From an uncultured Bacteroidales bacterium (lineage in GTDB: Bacteria > Bacteroidota > Bacteroidia > Bacteroidales > FEN-979): 64,000 bases of DNA. The notes under the pieces are model-generated. The model saw nothing but the letters and a program-made list of their open reading frames with translations. It did no database searches and had not been told where the DNA came from. Positions 26,699 through 38,251 of this stretch are shown here, piece by piece. The stretch spans positions 60,413-124,412 of the forward strand of contig CAIMWF010000152.1 of NCBI GenBank assembly GCA_903845055.1, given 5' to 3'. The first letter of the stretch is position 1; each line of letters starts with the position of its first letter. The position numbers were made by a program, and so were the translations under genes.

Positions 26699-28456
26699 AT
26701 GGAAGAAAGTTTAAATCAGCACCATTTCATTTTGCCGGCACTCATCCTGGGTTTTTTGTTTTTACGCTCCTTCAACCCTGTGTGTGCCCAGGAAGGAGCC
26801 ACCTCAGTTGCTGCCAAGGATCGTCCCGATGTCCGTCACAACGCCGACACCCTGAGGCAGTTCAATGAATTTGGTTCATACGGTTTGTTCATCAACGGGA
26901 TCCATGCCGGGCTGCACGGAGGTTCCGCCGGGCTGCAGACAACCTACAGTTACCGGAACTTTAACGGTTACAGGGAGCACAGCAACGACTATTCCCACAA
27001 CTTTGACCTCGGTTATCAAACCTCCCCTTCCGAAAATACAAGTCTTCAGATCCTTGGGCATTATACCGGCGGCGTCCTGAAAAGGCCGGGTTCGCTCACC
27101 AAAACCGAATTTGAGCAGGATCCCTTCCTGGCGGATCCGCGGGCGGTAAACCGCGACGAAAAAAGGATCACACAAAAGGGCGATGTTGAAATACGGTTTG
27201 AAGACCATTTTGGAGAGTCACAGGAACAGCGGATTGAAATTTCCGGCACCGGCCAGATCGAGTATTTTGTGCGGTCGGCCAAAGAGTACAAGATCACCAC
27301 CCGGTATATCGTGGGACTGACAGCCCGGTATGTCAACGAGGAGAAATTGTGGAACCATGGCAGCGAATTCACGTTGGGCGGGACATTGTTGCATCAACCC
27401 GAGCGCAAGGAGGAATATGAAAATTTCGGGGGGCAGCAAAGCGACCAGCTCGAGCAGATCGAAGTTGAAAAAACCAGCATGGCCTCGTGCTATTTCTCCG
27501 AAAATTACAACCTGATCGGAAAAAAACTAAACATCCTGCTGGGCGGGAAGTACGACCATGTGATCTACAGTGTTGCCGAGGAGACCCAGCCCGCCCGTTC
27601 GGATACAAAACGGTTCCGGGCTTTCACCCCGGATATTTCGTTGAAATATAAAATCATCCCTGCCGTCACCATCCAGGCTACCTGGGAGATGAAGTTCAGG
27701 AACCCGACCGACCGGGAGCTTGAAAGCCCCGATCCTGCCTACCTTTATAACCAGGATCTTAAATCCCAGACCACCAATACCCTGAAAGCCTCCCTGAAAG
27801 GCGACTTGGTGAAGAACCGGCGCTCGCTGTTCCTGAAATCGTGGGTCGCCGATGCAACCATCTCCGTTTCACAGATTGAAAATGAAATTGTCCGGTATGA
27901 AATCCTGGGCGATGAATACTTCCGGAATGCCGGCATCACCAACCGTTTCCGGCTGAACTTCCATACCCGGCTGGAAATTATCAGCAACCTGAACCTTTCG
28001 GCAGGTTATTCCTTTTCCCATTATGTTTATCAATCATACATCACACAGTCCTGGGAAGAGGACGTAACCGGCAACATTGTGAAGTTGAACCGCGATTTTT
28101 CGGGAAGTACCGAACCGAACATCCCGGTGAACAGTTTGAACCTCGCCCTGGCTTACCAGCACCAGGTTTGGGAGACTTGCAGCATTTCGGCAAAAATAAG
28201 CTATGCCCGCCTGGGCGGATTGTGGGTGGATGATGCGAACAGCGAAAAAACTGCTGCCAGCAACCTGATGAATGTATTTGCAGGGTTTAACATGAAGTTC
28301 GGCCGGTTCATTTGCAACATCAGCGGCGGGGTCAGCAACCTGTTCAACCAGGTTTACGTGGTGACGGCGAACATGAATTCGGCCGACCGGAGATTTTATA
28401 ACGCCGGTAGCCCGAGGGATTTCAACGGGTCGGTCAATTTCGGATATACATTCTGA
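26699..28456 (+). CDS. TonB-dependent receptor-like beta-barrel protein lacking a plug domain
   Basis: A 585-residue outer-membrane protein with a signal peptide (about 1-31, ending VCAQ). After about 35 residues the sequence goes directly into a TonB-receptor barrel (EFGSYGLFINGIHAG onward). It aligns by eye with the barrel of the receptor at 31.6-33.7 kb: shared PGSLTKxEF, WNHxxxFTxG, GGVxNxFNQVY and RxYNAGxPR. The paralog's roughly 130-residue plug is absent, and no remnant appears upstream. It could be a plugless porin-like channel, a partner of the full receptor, or a decayed receptor; the intact frame argues against decay. Start chosen at 26699. Confidence 0.82.
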   Translation: MEESLNQHHFILPALILGFLFLRSFNPVCAQEGATSVAAKDRPDVRHNADTLRQFNEFGSYGLFINGIHAGLHGGSAGLQTTYSYRNFNGYREHSNDYSHNFDLGYQTSPSENTSLQILGHYTGGVLKRPGSLTKTEFEQDPFLADPRAVNRDEKRITQKGDVEIRFEDHFGESQEQRIEISGTGQIEYFVRSAKEYKITTRYIVGLTARYVNEEKLWNHGSEFTLGGTLLHQPERKEEYENFGGQQSDQLEQIEVEKTSMASCYFSENYNLIGKKLNILLGGKYDHVIYSVAEETQPARSDTKRFRAFTPDISLKYKIIPAVTIQATWEMKFRNPTDRELESPDPAYLYNQDLKSQTTNTLKASLKGDLVKNRRSLFLKSWVADATISVSQIENEIVRYEILGDEYFRNAGITNRFRLNFHTRLEIISNLNLSAGYSFSHYVYQSYITQSWEEDVTGNIVKLNRDFSGSTEPNIPVNSLNLALAYQHQVWETCSISAKISYARLGGLWVDDANSEKTAASNLMNVFAGFNMKFGRFICNISGGVSNLFNQVYVVTANMNSADRRFYNAGSPRDFNGSVNFGYTF

Positions 28457-30102
28457 TGCAACACATACAAAGCATGAAAAGAGGATATTTTTTATTAATC
28501 ATGATTTTGGCGGGAGCCGGGCTGCTGGCGCGAAACCCGGGGGACGATGCCCCGCTGAAGATCGGCAAAAACTTCAGGATATACCCGGGAAAGGTTAATC
28601 AGACGGAGGTTTTCCTGGTTCACAGCCCGTTGAACAAGAACCTGCTCTTTGCAGCCTGCAACACCATCAGCTTTGTTCCATTCTTCATCAGCGAAGGCAT
28701 TTATACCAGCAACGACGGGGGAAGAAACTGGCGGGGCGACGATACCTGCACCGGCGATCCCATGGCCTATCACGGCGGTGACCCCGGAATTACCATCGAC
28801 AAGAACGGTACCTTTATCCTGACCCGCAAGGGTACGCTCTTTGTCGGTCTCTATTCGCACTATTCCCTTGATCAGGGGCATACCTGGTCGGCGCAGAAGG
28901 TGATTTCCACCGACGACCTGGAGCGGGCCTCTCTTGCCACCGATGCCAACCCTGCCAGTGCGTATTATGGCAGGTCGTACGCAGCCTGGGTGAAATTTGC
29001 GACGCCCTTTCCGGTGATGTTCGCCATGACGAACGACGGTGCGCAGACCTGGAGTGCGCAGAAACAGTTGAACAACCCCGCAAGCAGAAGTGCCGGGGGC
29101 GACCTGGCCATCGGCCCGAACGGGGAGGTTTATGCCTGCTGGGCCGGGGTGACCGATAATTCACCTTTCAAGGAGATCATGGTTGGATTCGGCTCCTCGG
29201 TGAATGGCGGGACCGCTTGGCGGATCACCGAGAATGCCTTTGCCGTAAACGGGATCACCGGTGTTCTGGCCAATAAGAACAACATCCGGGTAAACGGTCT
29301 TCCCAGTATCGCGGTCGATACCACGCAGGGTCCAAGGAGGGGCTGGATATACATCGTTTCCGGGCAGAAGGACCTTGCCCCGGCGGGAAGCGATCCGGAC
29401 ATCATCCTTCACCGTTCGACCGACGGCGGGCTCACCTGGTCGCAGGGCATACGGGTAAACCAGGATCCGCTCAACAATGGCAAAACACAGTATTTCCCCA
29501 ATATCCACATCGACAGGTTCGGGGCGGTCGATATCATTTTCTATGACGACCGCACCACCACCAACGATTCCACGGGCGTTTTCCTGGCCCGGAGCCAGGA
29601 TGGCGGCAACACGTGGCACGAATACGAGATCAGCGACCACCATTTTGAACCGGTCCCCATCGGGGGACTGGGCCAGGGATACCAGGGCGATGTCATCGAT
29701 CTCACCTCGAACGATTCAACGATAACTACAGTCTGGATGGACAACTCTTCAGGAATTTACCAGATTTGGACGGCTCCCGTCAGCTTTACCTCCGTCAACG
29801 GCATCGCAGGGCATGGCGACCCTTCGCCGACCCTGTCGCAAAATTACCCCAATCCCTTCACCACTGAGACGACCATCGGCTTTACCACCACGGAGACAGG
29901 GATTGTCTCCCTGAAAATAATCGATGTCCTGGGCAATGTCATTGCAGAACCTGTACACGAAAAAAAGACCCCGGGATATTATGAGATCGCTGTTGACCCT
30001 GCCTCCATGCCGGGCCAATTCATGCTCTGCAGCGGCATCTATTTCTACAGGCTCACGCTGAACGACCGGGTGGAGACAAAAAGAATGATCTACCGGAAAT
30101 AA
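28456..30102 (+). CDS. BNR/Asp-box sialidase-like protein with T9SS sorting domain
   Basis: A 548-residue secreted protein with a leader, best seen from the Met at 28474. The body is a predicted beta-propeller with Asp-box motifs (SNDGGRNW, SLDQGHTW, TNDGAQTW, STDGGLTW, SQDGGNTW). The C-terminal 80 residues are a type A sorting domain, starting LSQNYPNPF and ending RMIYRK, which directs export and surface anchoring by T9SS. Sialidase activity is not implied, because the Arg triad and nucleophile were not identified. The start ATG overlaps the receptor stop (TGATG), so the two are translationally coupled. Confidence 0.88.
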   Translation: MQHIQSMKRGYFLLIMILAGAGLLARNPGDDAPLKIGKNFRIYPGKVNQTEVFLVHSPLNKNLLFAACNTISFVPFFISEGIYTSNDGGRNWRGDDTCTGDPMAYHGGDPGITIDKNGTFILTRKGTLFVGLYSHYSLDQGHTWSAQKVISTDDLERASLATDANPASAYYGRSYAAWVKFATPFPVMFAMTNDGAQTWSAQKQLNNPASRSAGGDLAIGPNGEVYACWAGVTDNSPFKEIMVGFGSSVNGGTAWRITENAFAVNGITGVLANKNNIRVNGLPSIAVDTTQGPRRGWIYIVSGQKDLAPAGSDPDIILHRSTDGGLTWSQGIRVNQDPLNNGKTQYFPNIHIDRFGAVDIIFYDDRTTTNDSTGVFLARSQDGGNTWHEYEISDHHFEPVPIGGLGQGYQGDVIDLTSNDSTITTVWMDNSSGIYQIWTAPVSFTSVNGIAGHGDPSPTLSQNYPNPFTTETTIGFTTTETGIVSLKIIDVLGNVIAEPVHEKKTPGYYEIAVDPASMPGQFMLCSGIYFYRLTLNDRVETKRMIYRK

Positions 30103-30204
30103 CCCGGCACAGGATTGAAATGCCGCGGGATCCTGCATGGAACCGAATCATCGGAAAAATATGAATCAATGTAAAACCAATTATGTATCATTAACCAGAA
30201 ATGT

Positions 30205-31518
30205 ATGAGAAAACTAATGAAGATCAGCGTGTTATTTATGTTTGGATTGTTTTTGCTGAGTAATGTTTTTGCCGGTGGTAATGACGATTTTAAAAAATCA
30301 CCCACCGGGTTGCGGTACCGGATATTCAAGGTCAGCAAAGATACCCTCAGGCCTGGCATCGGCGACTGGATTGCGATCGACATGCGCTATACTACAAAAC
30401 TGAAGGGAAAAGACACCCTCCTGTTCGACAGCAAGGAAAAAATGCACGGCGATCCTGTCAGGATCGAACTCCCTCCCTCCGATTTCAAAGGCGACCTTTA
30501 CGAAGGGATCATGATGCTTTCGCCCGGCGACAGCGGCATTTTTCTTGTCAACGCCGATTCACTGTTCCTGAAAACCTTCAGGATGGCAAAGCGCCCGGAG
30601 ACCATCGAGGACAATGCAACGGTTGCATTTTATGTTTGCCTCCACTCTTTCGACAACCCTTCAAAACTGAAAAAAGGTGAAGAGGAAGCGCTTCAAAACT
30701 ATATTTTTAGTCATCAGGTCAGGACCTCCCCGACGCCTTCCGGTATCTACAACATTGAAACGGTTAAGGGAGAAGGTATCAGGATCGACACCGGATGCCA
30801 GGTAACGCTGCAGTTCAAGGTTTCCCTTGCTAACGGAAAGGAGCTTTTCTCTTCTTACAGTCGTCCCGAACCCGTAAAATTCATTTATGGTTCCCGGTTC
30901 GACACGCCGGGAATTGAAGAGGCCATCGGCACCATGAAGAAGGGATCGAAAAACACCGTGATCGTACCCTCGAAAATGGCGTTTGGAGAAAAAGGCCGCG
31001 CCAGTATCGTACCTCCATACAGTACACTCATTTACGAGGTTGAGATCCTTGATGTGCTCTCGAAAGCTGCATGCCAGAAAGCCATGGAGGAGGAAAAACA
31101 AAATGAAACACCAAAATCAGACACCATGAAAATCGATGAAACCATGCAAATTGAACAGTATTTGAAAGAGAATAAAATTGTTGCGAAGCCAACGGCCTCG
31201 GGGCTTTACTACATTGAAAAGGAAAAGGGTTCGGGCACCCAGGCAACTGCCGGGAGCAAGGTAAAAGTACACTATACCGGTACCCTCCTGAACGGGAAGA
31301 AATTTGACTCCTCGCGCGACCGTGGCGAACCCCTTGAATTTACCATTGGAATCGGCCAGGTGATCAAAGGCTGGGACGAAGGCATCGCCATGATGAAGGT
31401 GGGCGGGAAGGCATTGCTTGTTATCCCGTCAAACCTGGCATACGGCAGTAGGGATATGGGCGTGATTGCACCCAATTCAACCCTCGTTTTTGAAGTTGAA
31501 CTGGTTGGCGTCAACTAA
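30205..31518 (+). CDS. Periplasmic FKBP-type peptidyl-prolyl isomerase with three FKBP-like domains
   Basis: A 437-residue protein with a signal peptide (about 1-23). Three FKBP-like repeats follow at about 33-150, 174-290 and 328-437. Only the third has a canonical site (VHYTGTLLNGKKFDSS, VIKGWDEGI, AYGSR). The second keeps the fold signature (IEEAIGTMKKGSK, FGEKGRASIVPPYST) but lacks the FD pair and Trp; the first is more divergent. A role as a folding helper or chaperone for the adjacent outer-membrane and T9SS proteins is plausible from position. Lipid anchoring is not evident. Confidence 0.88.
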   Translation: MRKLMKISVLFMFGLFLLSNVFAGGNDDFKKSPTGLRYRIFKVSKDTLRPGIGDWIAIDMRYTTKLKGKDTLLFDSKEKMHGDPVRIELPPSDFKGDLYEGIMMLSPGDSGIFLVNADSLFLKTFRMAKRPETIEDNATVAFYVCLHSFDNPSKLKKGEEEALQNYIFSHQVRTSPTPSGIYNIETVKGEGIRIDTGCQVTLQFKVSLANGKELFSSYSRPEPVKFIYGSRFDTPGIEEAIGTMKKGSKNTVIVPSKMAFGEKGRASIVPPYSTLIYEVEILDVLSKAACQKAMEEEKQNETPKSDTMKIDETMQIEQYLKENKIVAKPTASGLYYIEKEKGSGTQATAGSKVKVHYTGTLLNGKKFDSSRDRGEPLEFTIGIGQVIKGWDEGIAMMKVGGKALLVIPSNLAYGSRDMGVIAPNSTLVFEVELVGVN

Positions 31519-31571
31519 CCGGGTCACAACTTAAATGGAGTTCCGGTTACCGGGCAAACCATGAATTGCTT

Positions 31572-33743
31572 ATGCAAATGGATCTTTCAAAGTGGACAGG
31601 CTTTTTAAAACGGGTTCCGTTAAACCTCGTCATGATCCTGTTTTGGACCATTGCCGGGGTGCTGAATGGTTATGCCCACCGGCCCCTGCCGGCCGATACC
31701 ACCTCGGGATCAGCAGGCAGGGGCCGGCATTCCTTTACCGACACGCTGAAGACAAATAAAACGATTCCGGCAAAACGGGGCGTTCCCGGCACGGTCGTCA
31801 GTCTGAGTTCGGCGGCAGCCAGGTTTGGCCGGAATATCGGTTCCGACGATCCGCTCCTTTCGGTACCCGGGCTGTTCGTCCCATCCCTTTACGGGGGCTA
31901 CGATGTAAGGATTTCCGCCAGGGGCTATGGGAATGGCCTGGAACAGGGGGTGAACGGCCTCCGCGTTATGGTTGATGGCGTTCCCGAAACCGGTCCCGGC
32001 GGGCAGGCACAGCTGGAACCACTCGATTTCAAGGCCATTGGCAAAATTGAAGTTGAACGGGGGAATTCCTCCTCCCTTTATCCCTCCTCCCCGGGAGGGG
32101 TCGTCAATTATATCAGCGACATGGCCTTTAAAAAATCGTCGGTGGTTCAGTACAACCTGTTCGGATCGTTCGGGCTTTACGACAATGGGATCAGGGCTGC
32201 GATTAAAACCGGCAATTACAGGCTGCTGGCAATTTACAGCTACCAGAATTATGATGGTTTCCGGCAGCACGGCAACGGGTACCGGCACATCCTGAACCTG
32301 GTTTCAGAAACAATCCTGCCTTTTCATGCGAAACTTTCAATCCTCGGATATTTTACGAAGGGAGCAGATAAGCTGCCGGGGTCGCTCACCAAAGCGGAAT
32401 TTAACCTCGATCCCCTGCAAGCCGACCCGGTCTCACGCTCCGGCGACGAAAAAGAGACCACCACGAAGGGCAGACTTGCGGTCCGGTATGGCTCCACCTT
32501 CGGTAGCAGGCTGAACAATGACTTTACGATAACCGCCTTTGCCTTCATCAGGTTCTCGGAACAGGTGGCCGCCGATTACCGGATCATCAACCGCTATGGC
32601 CTGGGGCTGGACGGAAGGTATGTCCATCGGTCACTGACGTGGAATCATGAAAATATTTTCACAGCCGGCTTCGATCTTTTCACCCAGCCGGCGCGAACCG
32701 AATTTTACCACAATGACCATGGGGAAAAGGTCGACCTCATTCAGCAGGTGGTCAGCGAAAACCAATCCGTTTCAGGAATCTCCCTTTCAGATAATTTTGA
32801 GATTATTCGGGGAAAAATGTTCGTTGTCCTTTCGGGACGCCTGAACCATACCGTGTATGCAGAGGCGCAGCAGACCGTACCCTCGCTCTCCGGGGGAAAA
32901 AAAATTACCACCATTTCCCCGAAACTTGCACTCAGTTACAAAATAACATCCGCCATTAAACTATACACTTCCTACGGGTATAGCTCCGACGCCCCCGATT
33001 ACTGCCTGACAGAAAGTCCCAACCCCGGTGTTATTTTTAACCAGGATCTTAAACCGCGGGAATCACGCAGTTTTGAACTGGGGATCAGGGGAAACGTTCC
33101 GGAGAAAAAACGTGTGTTTTTTAAAAAAATCGGATTTGACGCCGCACTCTTTTTAAACAGTATCAATAATGAAATCGTTCCTTATTTTGTGAATGGGGAC
33201 ATGTTTTTCCGCAACGCAGCCCGGGCGAGACTGCGGGGAGTGGAACTGGGCACGCTGGTCGACATTTACAGGGGACTCAGCCTGGGGATGAACTATACAC
33301 GGTCGGACTTCAGGTACACGTCCAACGAGTCCACCACCACTTCACGCGATTCGCTGGGACGGCAGGTAACCTCCACAAAGGATTTCTCGGGAAACCGGCT
33401 GCCGGGGATCCCGGTGAACAATTTCAGTGTCATCCTCTCCTGGACACAGCCGATCGGGAGACATTTCGATGTCCTCCTCCGGTCAACCTGGCAGGGAATC
33501 AGCGGGCTTTGGGCCGATGACGGAAACACGGAAAAGACAAACAACCGGAACCTGCTGAACGGAGTTGCAGGAATGGATTTGAAATACGGGAAGTTCAGCC
33601 TCTCGGCTTCGGGAGGGGTTAACAATATCTTTAATCAGGTGTATACCGGGTTTGTATGCATCAATGCGGTGGACAAACGGTATTACAATGCCGGTGCCCC
33701 GCGGAATTTCTTTGTTTCCCTGAACCTGGGATTCGTGTTTTAA
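31572..33743 (+). CDS. FecA-like TonB-dependent receptor
   Basis: A receptor of about 723 residues with a leader (to about 40), a plug of about 130 residues (LSVPGLFVPSLYGG, ISARGYGNG, MVDGVPETGPGG, IEVERGNSSSLYPSSPGG) and a 22-strand type barrel. The barrel motif PGSLTKAEF with DP.QADP is typical of FecA-like iron-chelate receptors, but the ligand is not proven. The protein ends LGFVF with terminal Phe. It shares its barrel with the plugless paralog at 26.7-28.5 kb. A TTG start at 31566 is possible; the ATG at 31572 is used. Confidence 0.9.
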   Translation: MQMDLSKWTGFLKRVPLNLVMILFWTIAGVLNGYAHRPLPADTTSGSAGRGRHSFTDTLKTNKTIPAKRGVPGTVVSLSSAAARFGRNIGSDDPLLSVPGLFVPSLYGGYDVRISARGYGNGLEQGVNGLRVMVDGVPETGPGGQAQLEPLDFKAIGKIEVERGNSSSLYPSSPGGVVNYISDMAFKKSSVVQYNLFGSFGLYDNGIRAAIKTGNYRLLAIYSYQNYDGFRQHGNGYRHILNLVSETILPFHAKLSILGYFTKGADKLPGSLTKAEFNLDPLQADPVSRSGDEKETTTKGRLAVRYGSTFGSRLNNDFTITAFAFIRFSEQVAADYRIINRYGLGLDGRYVHRSLTWNHENIFTAGFDLFTQPARTEFYHNDHGEKVDLIQQVVSENQSVSGISLSDNFEIIRGKMFVVLSGRLNHTVYAEAQQTVPSLSGGKKITTISPKLALSYKITSAIKLYTSYGYSSDAPDYCLTESPNPGVIFNQDLKPRESRSFELGIRGNVPEKKRVFFKKIGFDAALFLNSINNEIVPYFVNGDMFFRNAARARLRGVELGTLVDIYRGLSLGMNYTRSDFRYTSNESTTTSRDSLGRQVTSTKDFSGNRLPGIPVNNFSVILSWTQPIGRHFDVLLRSTWQGISGLWADDGNTEKTNNRNLLNGVAGMDLKYGKFSLSASGGVNNIFNQVYTGFVCINAVDKRYYNAGAPRNFFVSLNLGFVF

Positions 33744-33756
33744 GCAAGTTGCTTTG

Positions 33757-35118
33757 TTATCTTCCCTTATGAATAATTAATCGTTTCGGTCCTGCCAGGG
33801 TTAGGTAATGGCCCTTTATGCCTGCCTGAAGGCAATAGAAATATAGCCCGTCGGCCAGGTCTGAAACATCGGGTGCAACTTCATGAGATCCTTCGGAGAG
33901 GTCGAATAAGGCAACAGTCATCACTTCATTTCCCATGATATCCGAAATCAGGATCCTGCCGGGCGCAGGGTTGCTGCCGGCAGTGCCATGCCATCCTTCG
34001 CCGGGAGGAACCTCAAATATAATAGCAGTGGTTGATAGGCAAGGGTTTGGCCGGTTCTGCGACAGGCTATACCGTGTCCTGTTTCGATGGATATCGGCCA
34101 CACCCGGAACTGCGGGAGGACGGTAACTAATGAAAGCGCCATTCCTGCCGACGGCGAAACCATGCCGTGTATCGGGAAAGGTCATGTCGTAAATAGAAGT
34201 GGAATCGGGGGTCATCACAGGGGTCCAGGTGAAACCTCCGTCAAGGCTCCAGATCAGTTTGCGCTTCGCCCCGAGCGGGGCCCAGACTTCGGTATCGTTC
34301 CTGAAGTCGACATCGTAGGCATTCCCCTGAACGGGGAGTTCGTGGTAAGCCCATGAAAGCCCACCGTCGGAGGTACGGATCATGCCGACGCCATACCCGA
34401 AATCGGGGTCCCCACCAGCACCCATCACGTGAAGGGAGTCGAAAATGTGCAGTTTGTGAACTTCGTCGGCCGGGGCATAGGCAGGGTCGATGGCATGCCA
34501 GTTTTCACCCCCGTTGGTGGTCCGCCATATAACGCCGGCAACATCCAGGATTCCTCCGCAGGCATAGCCATATTTTTTATTGTAAAACCGGATGTCGAGC
34601 ACCGGGAAAAAGGCGAGGGTGGAGGTATCGATGATCGCAGGGGTCCAGGTGACGCCCCCGTCGGAGGTTCTTACAATGACATTGGGCCTCCCGCCCATCC
34701 AACCGTGCAGTGAATCGGTGAAAAGGATGCAGGTCATGAAGAGTTCCGGCACAGGGTATGGCCGGCTGTGCCATGTGGCCCCACCGTCGGTAGTTGTCAG
34801 CAGGATGGTCCCGTAAGGTGTGGTGGTGTAATTGATCGCAACAGCCCAGCCCAGGTTCCTGTTCAGGAAAAAAACGTAGGGGATCTCGTTGCTGGTCTGG
34901 GTTACCTGCATGACCCACGAAGCCCCCCCGTCGGTCGTGTGCAGGATGGTCCCCGAATCGCCTGCCACCCAGCCGTGCAGGCTGTCGGCAAAACAAACCG
35001 ATTGCAGGTTCCGGGTGGTCGGGATGGCCGCCCTTTCCCAGCTTCCCTGTGCCCGCGCAGCAGAAGCGGTCAGCAGGAAAAAAAATAAAAGCGGTATCCC
35101 GGGAATTGCACGGACCAT
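33757..35118 (-). CDS. YCF48/BNR-repeat secreted protein with T9SS sorting domain
   Basis: A 453-residue protein starting MVRAIPGIPLL with a signal peptide ending ARAQ. The body is a beta-propeller of repeated units with TTDGGASW, TTDGGATW, TSDGGVTW, TTNGGENW, TSDGGLSW and SLDGGFTW, paired with LHGWVAGDSGTI-type strands as in YCF48/photosystem assembly-like propellers. The C-terminal region (LSQNRPNPC, LADGLYFYCLQ, KRLIIHKGR) is a T9SS type A domain. A longer frame opens at 35160 but lacks a leader at its N-terminus. Convergent with the receptor gene, 13 bp between stops. Confidence 0.88.
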   Translation of the reverse strand: MVRAIPGIPLLFFFLLTASAARAQGSWERAAIPTTRNLQSVCFADSLHGWVAGDSGTILHTTDGGASWVMQVTQTSNEIPYVFFLNRNLGWAVAINYTTTPYGTILLTTTDGGATWHSRPYPVPELFMTCILFTDSLHGWMGGRPNVIVRTSDGGVTWTPAIIDTSTLAFFPVLDIRFYNKKYGYACGGILDVAGVIWRTTNGGENWHAIDPAYAPADEVHKLHIFDSLHVMGAGGDPDFGYGVGMIRTSDGGLSWAYHELPVQGNAYDVDFRNDTEVWAPLGAKRKLIWSLDGGFTWTPVMTPDSTSIYDMTFPDTRHGFAVGRNGAFISYRPPAVPGVADIHRNRTRYSLSQNRPNPCLSTTAIIFEVPPGEGWHGTAGSNPAPGRILISDIMGNEVMTVALFDLSEGSHEVAPDVSDLADGLYFYCLQAGIKGHYLTLAGPKRLIIHKGR

Positions 35119-35180
35119 TTCGGATGTAAGCCTTGGTGGAGGATCACAAAGGTAAGACAAAAACGCATTTCCCCTTTCTT

Positions 35181-37082
<1,902 letters not shown>

Positions 37083-37098
37083 GTTTTTTTTTTGTAAT

Positions 37099-37129
37099 CA
37101 AAGATATAAAATTATCATGCTGATCAAAA
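37099..37129 (-). promoter_or_regulatory. Promoter of acs
   Basis: On the minus strand TTTTG (37129-37125), an 18-bp spacer and TATCTTTG (37106-37099) match the phylum consensus. The -7 element is 16 bp before the ATG, so the leader is very short. Confidence 0.6.
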
Positions 37130-37139
37130 TTTTGAACGG

Positions 37140-37174
37140 GTCACATGTCAATCGTCAATCGTCAATTGTCATTT
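37140..37174. repeat. Heptad repeat array, five units of GTCAnnn
   Basis: Five contiguous 7-bp units (variants GTCACAT, GTCAATC twice, GTCAATT, GTCATTT) lie between the acs promoter and the protease gene. Confidence 0.8.
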
Positions 37175-37237
37175 TTCCCCGCTCCTTTTGAAACTTTTTT
37201 CATTATCTTGCATCAAAATAGCCTGAATCCGCTGTCG

Positions 37238-38251
37238 ATGATAACCCGTCCGCATTTTTTTCCCGCGATCATTCTCTGGATGATGGTCATTTTGACCGGG
37301 ATCCGGGAGATCGGCAGGGCCGCACCGACCACCCCGGACAAATCGCTTCACAGTATTGAAAGTGTCATCGTTGCCGGGAGCCCCATCAGCGATCATCTCG
37401 GAAATGTTGTGGGGATCACCATCCCGCTGAAACGGGCCGGCCGGCTTTTTTTACTGGAGGCGACCATCGATCAGCAAAGCGGAAACTTTATTCTGGATAC
37501 CGGGGCGTCGGGTCTGGTGCTGAACAAAACCTATTTCCGCGAAAGTATTGTCTTTGACGACATGGAGGGGGGAGGAGTGACGGGGACAACCGGGCAGGTG
37601 TCCCGGGTCAAGGTTAAACACATGCAGGTGTCCGATTTCAGCTTCGACAATGTATTGGCTGATGTTACCCAGCTGGGTCACCTGGAGAACCGCCGCGGGG
37701 TGAAGATACTTGGTCTTTTCGGCATGGCCATGCTGAAAAATTTCCAGATGGTGATCGACCTTCATAACAGTGAGCTGCAGCTTTTCAGGCTCGATAAGAA
37801 CGGAAATTCCCTCGATCCCAATGCGGCCGTGGTGAAGTTTGACATGATCCAGAAGATCGATGAATTCCACAATGTCATGTTTGTGAAGGCCACCATTGGC
37901 GGAAAAATCCTTGATTTTTGCCTCGACACCGGTGCCGAATCGAACGTAGTGAGCATAGATTCCCCTAAAAAGGTCATGAATACCATCACCATCACCCGCA
38001 GATCGGGACTCATCGGGGTCGGATCGGCCAGGGGAGATGTGTTGTACGGCATTCTGAACGATTTCACTATGGGGAACCGGCAGATCCATGCGATGGAGAC
38101 TATTTTGTGCAGCCTGGCCGACATGTCGCAGCAGTATGCTTACCCGATCGACGGGATGCTGGGCTACGATTTTTTTTCAAGGGGAAAAATATATTTAAAT
38201 ATTGTGAAAAAAGAGATGGGTATTTGCCTTAAGACGGAGGAGACACCATGA
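37238..38251 (+). CDS. Secreted double retropepsin-like aspartyl protease
   Basis: A 337-residue protein with a leader from MITRPHFFPA to about residue 28. Two retropepsin-like lobes follow, each with a DTGA motif (Asp87 in FILDTGAS; Asp230 in FCLDTGAE) and each with the later hydrophobic-Gly element (ILGLFG at 158-163; IDGMLG at 304-309). Both catalytic aspartates are thus on one chain, as in pepsins, but with bacterial retropepsin-like halves. It probably acts in the periplasm or at the surface; substrate unknown. An upstream in-frame ATG at 37145 lies in the heptad array and gives no leader. Its stop overlaps the next gene by 4 bp. Confidence 0.87.
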   Translation: MITRPHFFPAIILWMMVILTGIREIGRAAPTTPDKSLHSIESVIVAGSPISDHLGNVVGITIPLKRAGRLFLLEATIDQQSGNFILDTGASGLVLNKTYFRESIVFDDMEGGGVTGTTGQVSRVKVKHMQVSDFSFDNVLADVTQLGHLENRRGVKILGLFGMAMLKNFQMVIDLHNSELQLFRLDKNGNSLDPNAAVVKFDMIQKIDEFHNVMFVKATIGGKILDFCLDTGAESNVVSIDSPKKVMNTITITRRSGLIGVGSARGDVLYGILNDFTMGNRQIHAMETILCSLADMSQQYAYPIDGMLGYDFFSRGKIYLNIVKKEMGICLKTEETP

